43,047 nucleotides of DNA from Desulfohalobiaceae bacterium S24. GTDB taxonomy: Bacteria > Desulfobacterota > Desulfovibrionia > Desulfovibrionales > Desulfothermaceae. The notes beneath the pieces were generated by a model. The model had not been told where the DNA came from and made no database searches. It worked only from the letters and a program-made list of their open reading frames with translations. This document shows, piece by piece, positions 7,233 to 15,157 of the stretch. Location: NCBI GenBank assembly GCA_011389765.1, contig JAABTT010000023.1:1-43047 (forward strand). The letters are read 5' to 3'. Position 1 is the first letter of the stretch, and each line of letters opens with the position of its first letter. A program made the translations under genes and the position numbers.

Positions 7233-9230
7233 ATGCCTCAGTTACCATCCAAAGACGCAACCAAAGGGCTGGCCCTGGCTGAACCCGAAGTTGTGGAAAT
7301 CGAGACCGACGCCCTGCTCATCGGCGGCGGCATGGGCTGTACCGGCGCCGCCGTGGAAGCGGTCCGCTGGGGGGACAAGTACGACGTCAAGGTCCTGCTC
7401 GTGGACAAGGCCGCTCTGGAGCGCTCCGGCGCCGTGGCCCCGGGCCTGTCCGCCATCAATACCTATCTGGGCAAAAACGATCCCGACGACTACGTGCGCA
7501 TGGTCCGCACCGACTTGATGCACGTGGTCCGGGAAGACCTCATCTTCGACCTGGGCCGCCACGTGGACAACTCGGTCCATCTGTTCGAGGAATGGGGCCT
7601 GCCGATCTGGGTCAGCAAAGACGGCAAGAACCTGGACGGAGCCAAGGCCAAATCCGAAGGCCTGCAGATCAGGGAAGGCGCGGATGTGGTCCGCTCCGGC
7701 CGCTGGCAGTGCATGATCAACGGCGAATCCTACAAGGTCATCGTGGCCGAAGCCGCCAAGAACGCCCTGGGCGAAGACCGCTACATGGAACGTATCTTTG
7801 TAGTCAAGCTCCTGCTGGACGCCAATGAGCCGAACCGGGTCGCCGGGGCCGTGGGGTTTTCCGTCCGCGAAAACAAGGTCTTCGTCTTCAAGGCCAAGGG
7901 CATGCTCGTGGCCTGCGGCGGCGCGGTAAACGTCTTCCGGCCCCGCTCCACCGGTGAAGGCATGGGCCGGGCCTGGTATCCGGTCTGGAACGCGGGTTCC
8001 ACCTATACCATGTGCGCCCAGGCCGGAGCCGAGATGACCATGATGGAAAACCGTTTCGTTCCGGCCCGGTTCAAGGACGGCTACGGTCCGGTCGGGGCCT
8101 GGTTCCTGCTGTTCAAGGCCAAGGCCACCAACTTCAAGGGCGAAGACTACACCCAGACCAACAAGTCCATGCTCAAGCCTTATGAAGACCGCAATTATGT
8201 GGCCGGACCTGTCGTGCCCACCTGCCTGCGCAACCACATGATGCTCCGGGAAATGCGCGAAGGCCGCGGTCCGATCTACATGGACACCGCCACCGCCCTG
8301 CAGACCTCTTTCAAAGAGCTGAGCAAGAACGAACAGAAACACCTCGAAGCAGAAGCCTGGGAAGACTTCCTGGACATGGCCCCTGGCCAGGCCAACCTCT
8401 GGGCGGCCATGAACATCAAGCCCGAAGAAACCGGGTCTGAGATCATGCCCACCGAACCCTATCTGCTGGGATCGCATTCCGGCTGCTGCGGGATCTGGGT
8501 CTCCGGACCGGATGAAGAATGGGTTCCCGACGATTACAAGATCAAGGCCGACAACGGCAAGGTCTACAACCGGATGACCACGGTCAACGGGCTGTTCACC
8601 TGCGCCGACGGCGTCGGGGCCTCCGGGCACAAGTTCTCCTCCGGATCCCATGCCGAGGGACGGATGGCCGCCAAGCAGCTCATCCGCTGGTGCGTAGACC
8701 ACAAGGACTACAAGCCGGCCCTGAAGGAATCAAGCGAAGACCTCAAGAAACTGGTCTATGGCCCCTGGTACGTGTTTGAGGAAAACAAGCACGAATCCAC
8801 CGATCCGAATGTCAACCCGGCCTACATCACCCCCAGGAACTATATGATGCGCCTGGTCAAGCACACGGACGAATACGGCGGAGGCTGCGCCACCCTGTAC
8901 ACCACCAACGCGGCCATGCTCAAGGTGGCCTTTCACCTCCTGGACATGCTGGAAGAAGACGCCGCCAAGCTCGGCGCCCGGGACCTGCACGAACTGCTCA
9001 GATGCTGGGAGCAGTTCCACAGACTGTGGACTGTGCGCCTGCACCTGCAGCACATCAACTTCCGGAAGGAATCCCGCTATCCCGGCTTTTATTACAGAGC
9101 CGACTATATGGGACTGGACGACGCCAAGTGGAAATGCTTCGCCAATTCCAAATATGATCCGGAAAGCGGCAAAACCACGTTCTTCAAACGTCCCTACTGG
9201 CAGATCATTCCTGATCCAATGGCCCCGTAA
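7233..9230 (+). CDS. aprA: adenylylsulfate (APS) reductase, alpha subunit
   Basis: The 665-residue FAD subunit reduces APS to sulfite and AMP in the cytoplasm and belongs to the fumarate reductase/succinate dehydrogenase flavoprotein family. The dinucleotide-binding loop GGGMGCTGAA starts at residue 31. The active-site region ENRFVPARFKDGYG (from residue 272) carries the conserved arginines, and His415 in GSHSGCCGIW matches the substrate-contacting histidine of characterised enzymes. Length and sequence agree with Desulfovibrio AprA throughout. It lies 66 bp after aprB with an AAAGGAG ribosome binding site, so the two are one transcription unit. A strong intrinsic terminator follows the stop. 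Confidence 0.98.
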   Translation: MPQLPSKDATKGLALAEPEVVEIETDALLIGGGMGCTGAAVEAVRWGDKYDVKVLLVDKAALERSGAVAPGLSAINTYLGKNDPDDYVRMVRTDLMHVVREDLIFDLGRHVDNSVHLFEEWGLPIWVSKDGKNLDGAKAKSEGLQIREGADVVRSGRWQCMINGESYKVIVAEAAKNALGEDRYMERIFVVKLLLDANEPNRVAGAVGFSVRENKVFVFKAKGMLVACGGAVNVFRPRSTGEGMGRAWYPVWNAGSTYTMCAQAGAEMTMMENRFVPARFKDGYGPVGAWFLLFKAKATNFKGEDYTQTNKSMLKPYEDRNYVAGPVVPTCLRNHMMLREMREGRGPIYMDTATALQTSFKELSKNEQKHLEAEAWEDFLDMAPGQANLWAAMNIKPEETGSEIMPTEPYLLGSHSGCCGIWVSGPDEEWVPDDYKIKADNGKVYNRMTTVNGLFTCADGVGASGHKFSSGSHAEGRMAAKQLIRWCVDHKDYKPALKESSEDLKKLVYGPWYVFEENKHESTDPNVNPAYITPRNYMMRLVKHTDEYGGGCATLYTTNAAMLKVAFHLLDMLEEDAAKLGARDLHELLRCWEQFHRLWTVRLHLQHINFRKESRYPGFYYRADYMGLDDAKWKCFANSKYDPESGKTTFFKRPYWQIIPDPMAP

Positions 9231-9245
9231 GGCACCCAAGCAAAA

Positions 9246-9276
9246 GGCCGCGGGGCTTTTCCCCGCGGCCTTTTTT
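9246..9276 (+). terminator. intrinsic terminator after aprA
   Basis: GGCCGCGGGG (9246-9255) and CCCCGCGGCC (9261-9270) form a perfect 10-bp GC stem with a 5-nt loop, followed by six T. The flanking A and T runs can extend the stem. It should end or strongly attenuate the sat-aprBA transcript before qmoA. Confidence 0.93.
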
Positions 9277-9281
9277 AAAAT

Positions 9282-9329
9282 GGTCTGAGCCGGGCCTGAA
9301 GTTCCCGTATTTCAGGTCCGGCTCAGACC
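9282..9329 (+). other. second long hairpin between aprA and qmoA
   Basis: A 19-bp inverted repeat (9282-9300 with 9311-9329, one G-T wobble, 10-nt loop) starts 6 nt after the aprA terminator's T-tract. It has only GTTTT after it, so it is a weak terminator at best. It may stabilise the 5' end of a qmo transcript or act as an attenuator. No obvious promoter is seen between it and qmoA. Confidence 0.8.
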
Positions 9330-9441
9330 GTTTTCATCGCCGGGCAAACGGAGGCTGTTGTTCCAAAACTTCCGTTTGAAAAAATATCCATTGTGCGGTA
9401 CGTGTCATCGCTGGAAGCTGACAGCTTGAGGGAGGAACCAT

Positions 9442-10680
9442 ATGTCACAAAGCATACTCGTCATTGGAGGAGGCTTCGGCGGCATCACAGCTGCGCTGGA
9501 AGCAGCTGAGGTGGGTCATGAAGTCTATCTCGTGGAAAAGAATCCATATCTGGGCGGCAGGGTCATGCAGCTCAACAAGTATTTCCCAAAACTGTGCCCC
9601 CCGTCCTGCGGGCTGGAAATCCAGTTTCAACGCATCAAACGGAATCCTAAAATAACCTGTCTGACCCTGGCCGAGGTCATGTCCGTCAGCGGCCAGCCCG
9701 GCAACTACGAAGTCGCCGTCCGAATCAAGCCCCGCTGCACGGATCAAAGCAGTGTCGACCTCAGCAAACTGGCCGCCGAACTCTCCAGGGACATCCCGAA
9801 TGCATTCGAGTTTGAGCTGTCCACCCGCAAGGCCCTGTACATGGATGTGCCTTTTGCCTTCCCGCAGCGCTACACCCTGGATCGGGACAATCTGGACGAA
9901 TCGGACCGCAGGAAACTGACCAAGCATGAGGCCATCGATTTGGATGCAAAAGAAAAGACCATCACCCTGAACTGCGGGTCGATCATTGTAGCCACCGGCT
10001 GGAAACCTTACGATGTCGCCAATTTGACGAACCTTGGCGCCGGCAGGCTGGCCAACTGCATCACGAACATGCAGATGGAGCGCCTGGCCGCCCCCAGCGG
10101 CCCCACCGCCGGATCCATCACCCGGCCTTCCGACAACCGGCCGCCCAGGAAGGTCGCTTTTGTTCAATGCGCCGGGTCCCGGGACGAGAACCATCTGCCC
10201 TACTGCTCCTATATTTGCTGCATGGCCTCGCTGAAACAGGCCCAATACGTCCGGGAGCAGTATCCGGAATCAGAGGTGACCATATTCTACATCGATCTGC
10301 GCACCCCGGGCCGCTACGAAAATTTTTCCAAAAAAATTCTGGCCGATGAAAAGGTCAAGGCAGTGAAAGGCAAAGTCGCAGCTGTGCAGGAAGATCTTGC
10401 CTCCCAGGGCATTTGGGTCACGGCTGAAGACGCTGTTGCCGGCAACAAGCTTGTGGAATGCTTTGACCTCGTAGTTTTAGCCACCGGAATGCAGCCCAGC
10501 TTGTCCGGGCTTCCACTGCCCATGGACGTCGGCATGGATGAAAACGGATTCCTGACCGGCGGTGAAGAGCGGGGCATTTTTTCGGTGGGCTGCGCCAAAG
10601 AACCCCTGGATGTCATGAAGTCGGCTCAGTCTGGAACAAGCGCAGCGATGCAAGCCATCCAAACGGTGAGAGGGAGGTAA
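9442..10680 (+). CDS. qmoA: quinone-interacting membrane-bound oxidoreductase, subunit A
   Basis: This 412-residue soluble flavoprotein belongs to the HdrA-like family and forms the QmoABC complex with the next two genes. The complex carries electrons from menaquinol to APS reductase. The FAD-binding loop GGGFGGITAALEA starts near residue 9, followed by the acidic strand end LVEKNPYLGGR typical of HdrA. A second flavin-contacting strand (IIVATGWKPYD) lies near residue 180, and the C-terminal ATGMQPS and GAKEP-like segments are present. Cysteines occur in KLCPPSCGLE and the CSYICC region. The ATG follows GGGAGG. The stop is 3 bp before qmoB. Confidence 0.96.
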   Translation: MSQSILVIGGGFGGITAALEAAEVGHEVYLVEKNPYLGGRVMQLNKYFPKLCPPSCGLEIQFQRIKRNPKITCLTLAEVMSVSGQPGNYEVAVRIKPRCTDQSSVDLSKLAAELSRDIPNAFEFELSTRKALYMDVPFAFPQRYTLDRDNLDESDRRKLTKHEAIDLDAKEKTITLNCGSIIVATGWKPYDVANLTNLGAGRLANCITNMQMERLAAPSGPTAGSITRPSDNRPPRKVAFVQCAGSRDENHLPYCSYICCMASLKQAQYVREQYPESEVTIFYIDLRTPGRYENFSKKILADEKVKAVKGKVAAVQEDLASQGIWVTAEDAVAGNKLVECFDLVVLATGMQPSLSGLPLPMDVGMDENGFLTGGEERGIFSVGCAKEPLDVMKSAQSGTSAAMQAIQTVRGR

Positions 10681-10683
10681 CAC

Positions 10684-12993
10684 ATGGCCGAAAAAATCGG
10701 TGTGTATTTTGATACACAGAAAATTGGACCGCTCCTGGACTGCGAACCCCTCGCGGAAAAGGTTCGGAATAAGTGGGCCAAGGCCTGCCCGGTGGTCAAG
10801 ATTGAAGACAATCTTTCCGGCGAGGCCGGGAGACAATTGATCCAGGCGGATATCGATTCCGGTGATATCGATTCCGTCTGTATTTGCGGCTCTTCACCCA
10901 GGGCCGACTGGGATATCTTTGATTTCGGCTCCCATGTTCTGGTGGAGCGGGTCAATCTTCGCGAACAGTGCATCTGGCCTTTCCGCAATCCGGACGGAAG
11001 CCTGCCGCAGAAAGCCGAGGAGGCGGACAAACTTCTTGCAGAGAACGCCCTGGACTGCATCAATATGTCCATCAGCAAACTCCAGAAGACCAACCTCCCC
11101 CAGCCCGAAGACCTGGAGATCGTGAAGCGGATTTTAGTGCTGGGCGGGGGCTGGACCGGGTGTAACGCGGCCTTGAGTCTGGCTCGGGCCGGATATGAAG
11201 TCCTCCTGGTGGAAAAGGAACAGGAACTCGGCGGCTATGCCGGGAAGCTGTATAAGACCTTCCCCAAAAAATCACCCTTTCTCCGGGCCGAGGACGCCGG
11301 AATCGCCGACTTGCTGGAAATGATCGGCAAACAGGATTCGATTACGGTGTACACCGCGACGAGCCTTGTGGAGCTGGCCGGTCAGCCCGGCCAATACACC
11401 GCAACCCTGAAAAACGGCTCCGGGCAGCAAGAGATTCAGGTCGGATCCATGGTCCTGGCCACCGGCTGGGAGCCCTTGGACACCAAATATCTTGAGCCCC
11501 TGGGCTATGGAAAAAGCAAGAACGTCATCACCTCCATGCAGCTCGAGGAAATGGCCAAAAACGGCGAAATTCGCTGCCCGGAAAGCGGGAAGCCTCCCAA
11601 AAACGTGGCCTTTATCCTTGGCTTTTCCGAACTGCTGGACGGGATCGCCCGGGAGGAAGAAGAGGCCAGACAGCGGGCGGAGGAGGAAAAGGCCGCCGCG
11701 CAGCAGGAGCAGAGCGATGAGGAGCCGTCCATTGAAGAGCCCTTTGAAAAGACCGAATCCTATCGGCACATGTATTTCACCAATGAGCTGACCTGCTTGA
11801 ATACACTCAAACAGGCCAACTATATCCGGGAATTCCTGCCTGAATCCGTAGCTGTGATCCTGTATGAGCATATGACCGCCACCGGCATTCAGGAGCTGTA
11901 TTACAAAGAAGCCCAGAACGATCCCGGCATCATGCTCAGCAAGGGCGAAGTCACGGCTGTGGAAACCGCTCCCGGGGGGAAGCTTGTGGTCAAGGCCAAA
12001 GACACCCTGCTCGGCTCGGACATTTCTCTTGAAACCGACCTGGTGGTCGTCCCCACCGGACTGGTCCCCACCACGGCCCTGGACCCGGTGATCCAGCTGG
12101 CCTACCGGCAGGGCCCCGCCTTTCCGGATCTGGCGCTTTTTGACGGCTTTGCCGATTCCAACTATATCTGCTTTCCCTATGAAACCAGGCGAACCGGGAT
12201 TTATGCGGCCGGCTCCGTCCGGCAGCCCATGAGCCTGGCCAAAAGCGCGGCCGACGCCCAGGGCGCCGCCCTCAAAGCCATCCAGTGCCTGGAGTCGGCT
12301 GATCGAGGCGTGGCCGTCCATCCCCGATCCGGAGATCTGTCCTATCCTTTGTTCAATTTTGTCCGCTGCACCCAATGCAAACGCTGCACCGAAGAATGCC
12401 CCTTCGGAGCTCTGGACGATGATGAAAAAGGAACGCCCAAGCCGAACACCGCGCGCTGCCGTCGCTGCGGGACCTGCATGGGTGCCTGTCCGGAACGGGT
12501 GATCGCCTTTGATAATTACAGCGTGGGCCAGATCGGCTCCATGATCACCCAGATCAAGGTGCCGGACGATATGGCAGCGGAAGGACCGCGAATCCTCATC
12601 CTGGCCTGCGAAAACGACGCCTATCCCGCCCTGGATATGGCCGCCCAGCGCGGCTGGAAATGGAGCCCCTATGTCCGGATCATTCCGGTGCGCTGTCTGG
12701 GCTCCGTGAACACCATCTGGATCGCCGACGCCATGGGCAAGGGGAATGACGGCTGCCTACTGCTGGGCTGCAAGTACGGCGACGATTATCAGTGTCATTT
12801 TATCAAGGGTTCTGAACTCTGCGATCGCAGGATGAAAAACATCGGGGAGACCCTGGACCGTTTGGGCGTGGAACTGGAACGGGTCCGCCAGGAGGAAGTG
12901 GCTATTGACGACTACGACAAAATCCCCGGGATTATCGACGGATTCGTCGATGAAATCATGAAGCTCGGACCCAACCCCTTCAAGGGCTTCTAA
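10684..12993 (+). CDS. qmoB: quinone-interacting membrane-bound oxidoreductase, subunit B
   Basis: The 769-residue protein combines an HdrA-like part and an MvhD-like part. Residues 1-130 match the HdrA N-terminal domain, including NLREQCIW, but its usual cysteine ligands are missing. The FAD domain follows (LVLGGGWTGCNAAL near 153). An acidic, probably disordered insert rich in Glu occupies about 319-358. Two [4Fe-4S] sites use Cys562, 565, 568, 572 and Cys592, 595, 598, 602. The last 150 residues are the MvhD/FlpD-like domain with conserved cysteines. The subunit is thought to transfer electrons between QmoC and QmoA or AprBA. GGGAGG overlaps the qmoA end, showing tight co-translation. Confidence 0.96.
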   Translation: MAEKIGVYFDTQKIGPLLDCEPLAEKVRNKWAKACPVVKIEDNLSGEAGRQLIQADIDSGDIDSVCICGSSPRADWDIFDFGSHVLVERVNLREQCIWPFRNPDGSLPQKAEEADKLLAENALDCINMSISKLQKTNLPQPEDLEIVKRILVLGGGWTGCNAALSLARAGYEVLLVEKEQELGGYAGKLYKTFPKKSPFLRAEDAGIADLLEMIGKQDSITVYTATSLVELAGQPGQYTATLKNGSGQQEIQVGSMVLATGWEPLDTKYLEPLGYGKSKNVITSMQLEEMAKNGEIRCPESGKPPKNVAFILGFSELLDGIAREEEEARQRAEEEKAAAQQEQSDEEPSIEEPFEKTESYRHMYFTNELTCLNTLKQANYIREFLPESVAVILYEHMTATGIQELYYKEAQNDPGIMLSKGEVTAVETAPGGKLVVKAKDTLLGSDISLETDLVVVPTGLVPTTALDPVIQLAYRQGPAFPDLALFDGFADSNYICFPYETRRTGIYAAGSVRQPMSLAKSAADAQGAALKAIQCLESADRGVAVHPRSGDLSYPLFNFVRCTQCKRCTEECPFGALDDDEKGTPKPNTARCRRCGTCMGACPERVIAFDNYSVGQIGSMITQIKVPDDMAAEGPRILILACENDAYPALDMAAQRGWKWSPYVRIIPVRCLGSVNTIWIADAMGKGNDGCLLLGCKYGDDYQCHFIKGSELCDRRMKNIGETLDRLGVELERVRQEEVAIDDYDKIPGIIDGFVDEIMKLGPNPFKGF

Positions 12994-13045
12994 TATCAGA
13001 TTTTCAGTTTCGAGGCTCAGAGCCCCGAAACCGAAAATCAGATAT
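12993..13045 (+). other. long imperfect hairpin between qmoB and qmoC
   Basis: The arms 12993-13017 and 13021-13045 form a 25-bp stem with three mismatches and a 3-nt loop, starting at the last base of the qmoB stop codon. There is no T-tract, so it is not a standard terminator. It may be a processing or stability element that sets different levels of qmoB and qmoC mRNA. Confidence 0.85.
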
Positions 13046-13094
13046 CACCGGCAGAACATCAATATATGACGAGCATAAGTATGGGAGGAGGCGT

Positions 13095-14306
13095 ATGAGT
13101 GAACCGTTACGAATTCAACCGAATCTGGAGTTCGTGCAAGAGCTTCAGGCAATCGGTGGGCAGGATCTCAAAAAATGCTATCAGTGCGCGACCTGCAGTG
13201 TGGTCTGTCCCTTGTCTCCCATGGATCGATCCTTCCCGAGGAAGGAGATGGTCTGGGCCCAGTGGGGCCTGAAAGACAGGCTGGTCAATGACATCGATAT
13301 GTGGCTCTGCCACAAGTGCGGGCAGTGCTCCGAGCAATGTCCCCGCGGGGCCAAACCCGGGGAACTCATGTCCGCTCTGCGGAACATGGCCTACCGGAAT
13401 CTCATGGGACCGAAGTTCATCGGCGAATGGATGAGCTCCATCAAGCACCTGCCCAAGCTTATTGCCATTCCGGCCATCATCTATCTTCTGGTCTGGTTTG
13501 TCACCGGGAGTCTGCAGGGCACCCCTTTTCCGCTGGAACACGGGAAAATCGAATTCGGGCTGATTTTTCCCGGGGATTACACCATTGACCCGGTGTTCGT
13601 CTTAGTTTTCTTCTTTGCGGTGTATACCTTTATCCGGGGGATCGGCAAGCTCTACCAGGGTTTTGATACGCAGCCGAAAACCTTTGTCCTGGGCTATCAC
13701 CCCCCTGAAAATATCTGGGTCAGTCTCTACCAGGTCCTCAAAGAGGAGGTGGTGACCCACAAAAAATGGAAGGACTGCGGCGAGGAAGAACCCGAAGATA
13801 CGAAATTCAAGGGGCATCTGGTCCTGTTCTACAGTTTTATCGCCCTGGCTGTGGTCACCGGCATTGTGGCCTTCACCCACTGGGGCGGCAAGGTGCTCCC
13901 TTTTCTGCATATGCCCTATCCCATGGCCTTGTGGAATCCGGTAAAAATCCTGGCCAACATCGGGGCCATCGGTCTTTTCGTCGGCCTGATCTACCTGACC
14001 AAACGCCGCGTGGCCCCCAGTGAAAAAGACGAATCCTCTTATTATGACTGGTACTTGATCGTCCTGATCTGGGTTGTGGCCGTGACCGGCATGTTGAGTC
14101 AGATCTTCAGAATCGCCGAGGTGGCCGGTTTGGCCTATTCTGTTTATTATCTGCATCTGGTCTCGGTGTTCATGCTCATCGCCTACACCCCCTGGTCTAA
14201 ACTCGGCCACCTGGTATACAGGATCGCCGCCTTGACCTATGCCAGACGCCACGGCCGTTTGAGCACAGAAATCGAAACAGATAAAAATAAAGTCTATGTT
14301 ATTTAA
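13095..14306 (+). CDS. qmoC: quinone-interacting membrane-bound oxidoreductase, subunit C (HdrC/HdrE-like fusion)
   Basis: The 403-residue membrane subunit fuses an HdrC-like iron-sulfur domain with a cytochrome b-type membrane domain. Two [4Fe-4S] clusters are held by Cys28, 31, 34, 38 and Cys72, 75, 78, 82; both are followed by CP. From about residue 120 there are roughly six hydrophobic segments (for example PAIIYLLVWFVTG, LVLFYSFIALAVVTGIVAF and LVSVFMLIAYTPW), with histidines suited to heme b ligation. It takes electrons from menaquinol in the cytoplasmic membrane and sends them to QmoAB. The ATG follows GGGAGGAGG. It is separated from qmoB by a hairpin. Confidence 0.96.
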   Translation: MSEPLRIQPNLEFVQELQAIGGQDLKKCYQCATCSVVCPLSPMDRSFPRKEMVWAQWGLKDRLVNDIDMWLCHKCGQCSEQCPRGAKPGELMSALRNMAYRNLMGPKFIGEWMSSIKHLPKLIAIPAIIYLLVWFVTGSLQGTPFPLEHGKIEFGLIFPGDYTIDPVFVLVFFFAVYTFIRGIGKLYQGFDTQPKTFVLGYHPPENIWVSLYQVLKEEVVTHKKWKDCGEEEPEDTKFKGHLVLFYSFIALAVVTGIVAFTHWGGKVLPFLHMPYPMALWNPVKILANIGAIGLFVGLIYLTKRRVAPSEKDESSYYDWYLIVLIWVVAVTGMLSQIFRIAEVAGLAYSVYYLHLVSVFMLIAYTPWSKLGHLVYRIAALTYARRHGRLSTEIETDKNKVYVI

Positions 14307-14358
14307 TAGTTGTAATTACATTCAATCTTAAATTGTCAATTCCATAAAGGAGGCTGCC

Positions 14359-15015
14359 ATGGCAGATGCACGGAAAGTATTCCCCATGCAGACATTTGTG
14401 TCCTACATGAGAGGTCCGGCCGGTACGTACAATGAGGATGTGATCAATCTTCTCGGCTTCATCACCCAGAAAGAGGTGGACAAGGAATTCGCCCCCTTCG
14501 CGTCCGGCCTGTCCAAGGCCTGGATCTATGAACAACACCCGGAGCTGGCTCGATTGAAAAAAGAAGATGTCGCTGAACTCGGTGAAAACGTCTCCGTCAT
14601 GAGCCTCCCTTCGGATGTTATGGACGAGGTGAACGCCTTGTTTTCCAAACTCGATGAGTACCGGACCCAATCAAAGGAACTCAAGGACAAAGTCGCGGAA
14701 TACGAAGGCCGGCTGGAAGAGAACAAGAAAAAAATCGCGGCCCTGGAAAGCAAGGTTGCCGATTATGAAGCCCAGATGCAGGATGAGGGCGAGAAAAAGA
14801 TCGTGGCTTCCGCAGCCAAGGTGGACGACTATCTGGCCAAGGTGGACGATCTATTGGCCAAGATCGAGGAAGTCAAAAAACACGGTGTGGTCACGGTCTC
14901 CGGTGAAGGCGGCGGCGCTGCTGAAGCTGCTCCGGCAGAATCCGGCGGCACCAAAGAACCGGAAGGGGAATTCGGGTTCGGCGGCGGCATGTCCGACGGC
15001 GAATTCGGCTTCTAA
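14359..15015 (+). CDS. qmoD: QmoD-like protein with coiled coil, promoter-distal gene of the qmo operon
   Basis: The 218-residue protein follows qmoC by 52 bp with AAAGGAGG before the ATG. It corresponds by position and type to the hypothetical protein after qmoABC in Desulfovibrio vulgaris, sometimes called QmoD. Residues 1-80 look globular. About 90-175 form a heptad-rich coiled coil (repeats of the type LESKVADYEAQM). The tail from about 185 is rich in Gly, Ala and Glu and ends with two EFGF motifs separated by a Gly-rich linker. There are no cysteines, so it binds no iron-sulfur cluster. A scaffolding role between Qmo and AprBA is possible, but this is inference. Confidence 0.85.
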   Translation: MADARKVFPMQTFVSYMRGPAGTYNEDVINLLGFITQKEVDKEFAPFASGLSKAWIYEQHPELARLKKEDVAELGENVSVMSLPSDVMDEVNALFSKLDEYRTQSKELKDKVAEYEGRLEENKKKIAALESKVADYEAQMQDEGEKKIVASAAKVDDYLAKVDDLLAKIEEVKKHGVVTVSGEGGGAAEAAPAESGGTKEPEGEFGFGGGMSDGEFGF

Positions 15016-15042
15016 CTCCAAAAAATCAGAATTTTTTGGAGT
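15015..15042 (+). other. AT-rich hairpin at the qmoD stop codon
   Basis: ACTCCAAAAAAT (15015-15026) and ATTTTTTGGAGT (15031-15042) are a perfect 12-bp inverted repeat with a 4-nt loop, starting at the last base of the stop codon. It may act with the GC-rich terminator just downstream. Confidence 0.75.
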
Positions 15043-15060
15043 CTATCCAAAAGAGTTCAG

Positions 15061-15092
15061 GCCCGGGGTCAATCATTTGCCCCGGGCTTTTT
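15061..15092 (+). terminator. intrinsic terminator of the qmo operon
   Basis: GCCCGGGG (15061-15068) and CCCCGGGC (15080-15087) form an 8-bp GC stem followed by five T. It closes the plus-strand sulfate-reduction cluster before the convergent ftsZ gene. Confidence 0.92.
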
Positions 15093-15120
15093 GCATGGAG
15101 GTCAGTGAACAAAGGGGAAT

Positions 15121-15157
15121 ATCCATTTCACAGCGTGCTTCGCGCTGTGAAATGGAT
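15121..15157. terminator. 15-bp inverted repeat at the ftsZ 3' end
   Basis: ATCCATTTCACAGCG (15121-15135) pairs perfectly with 15143-15157 around a 7-nt loop. The right arm ends at the last base of the ftsZ stop codon. No T-tract follows on either strand, so termination is inferred from its position between convergent operons. Its outer bases ATCCATTT recur in the hairpin at 34275-34324. Confidence 0.65.

Noticed and set aside
7242..8702. A 486-codon open frame antisense to aprA
   Set aside because: It mirrors the codon structure of aprA on the other strand, has His/Gly/Val-rich composition and no ribosome binding site. aprA is certain.
11272..12375. A 367-codon open frame antisense to qmoB
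   Set aside because: It is a GC-codon shadow of qmoB without a start signal or recognisable domain.
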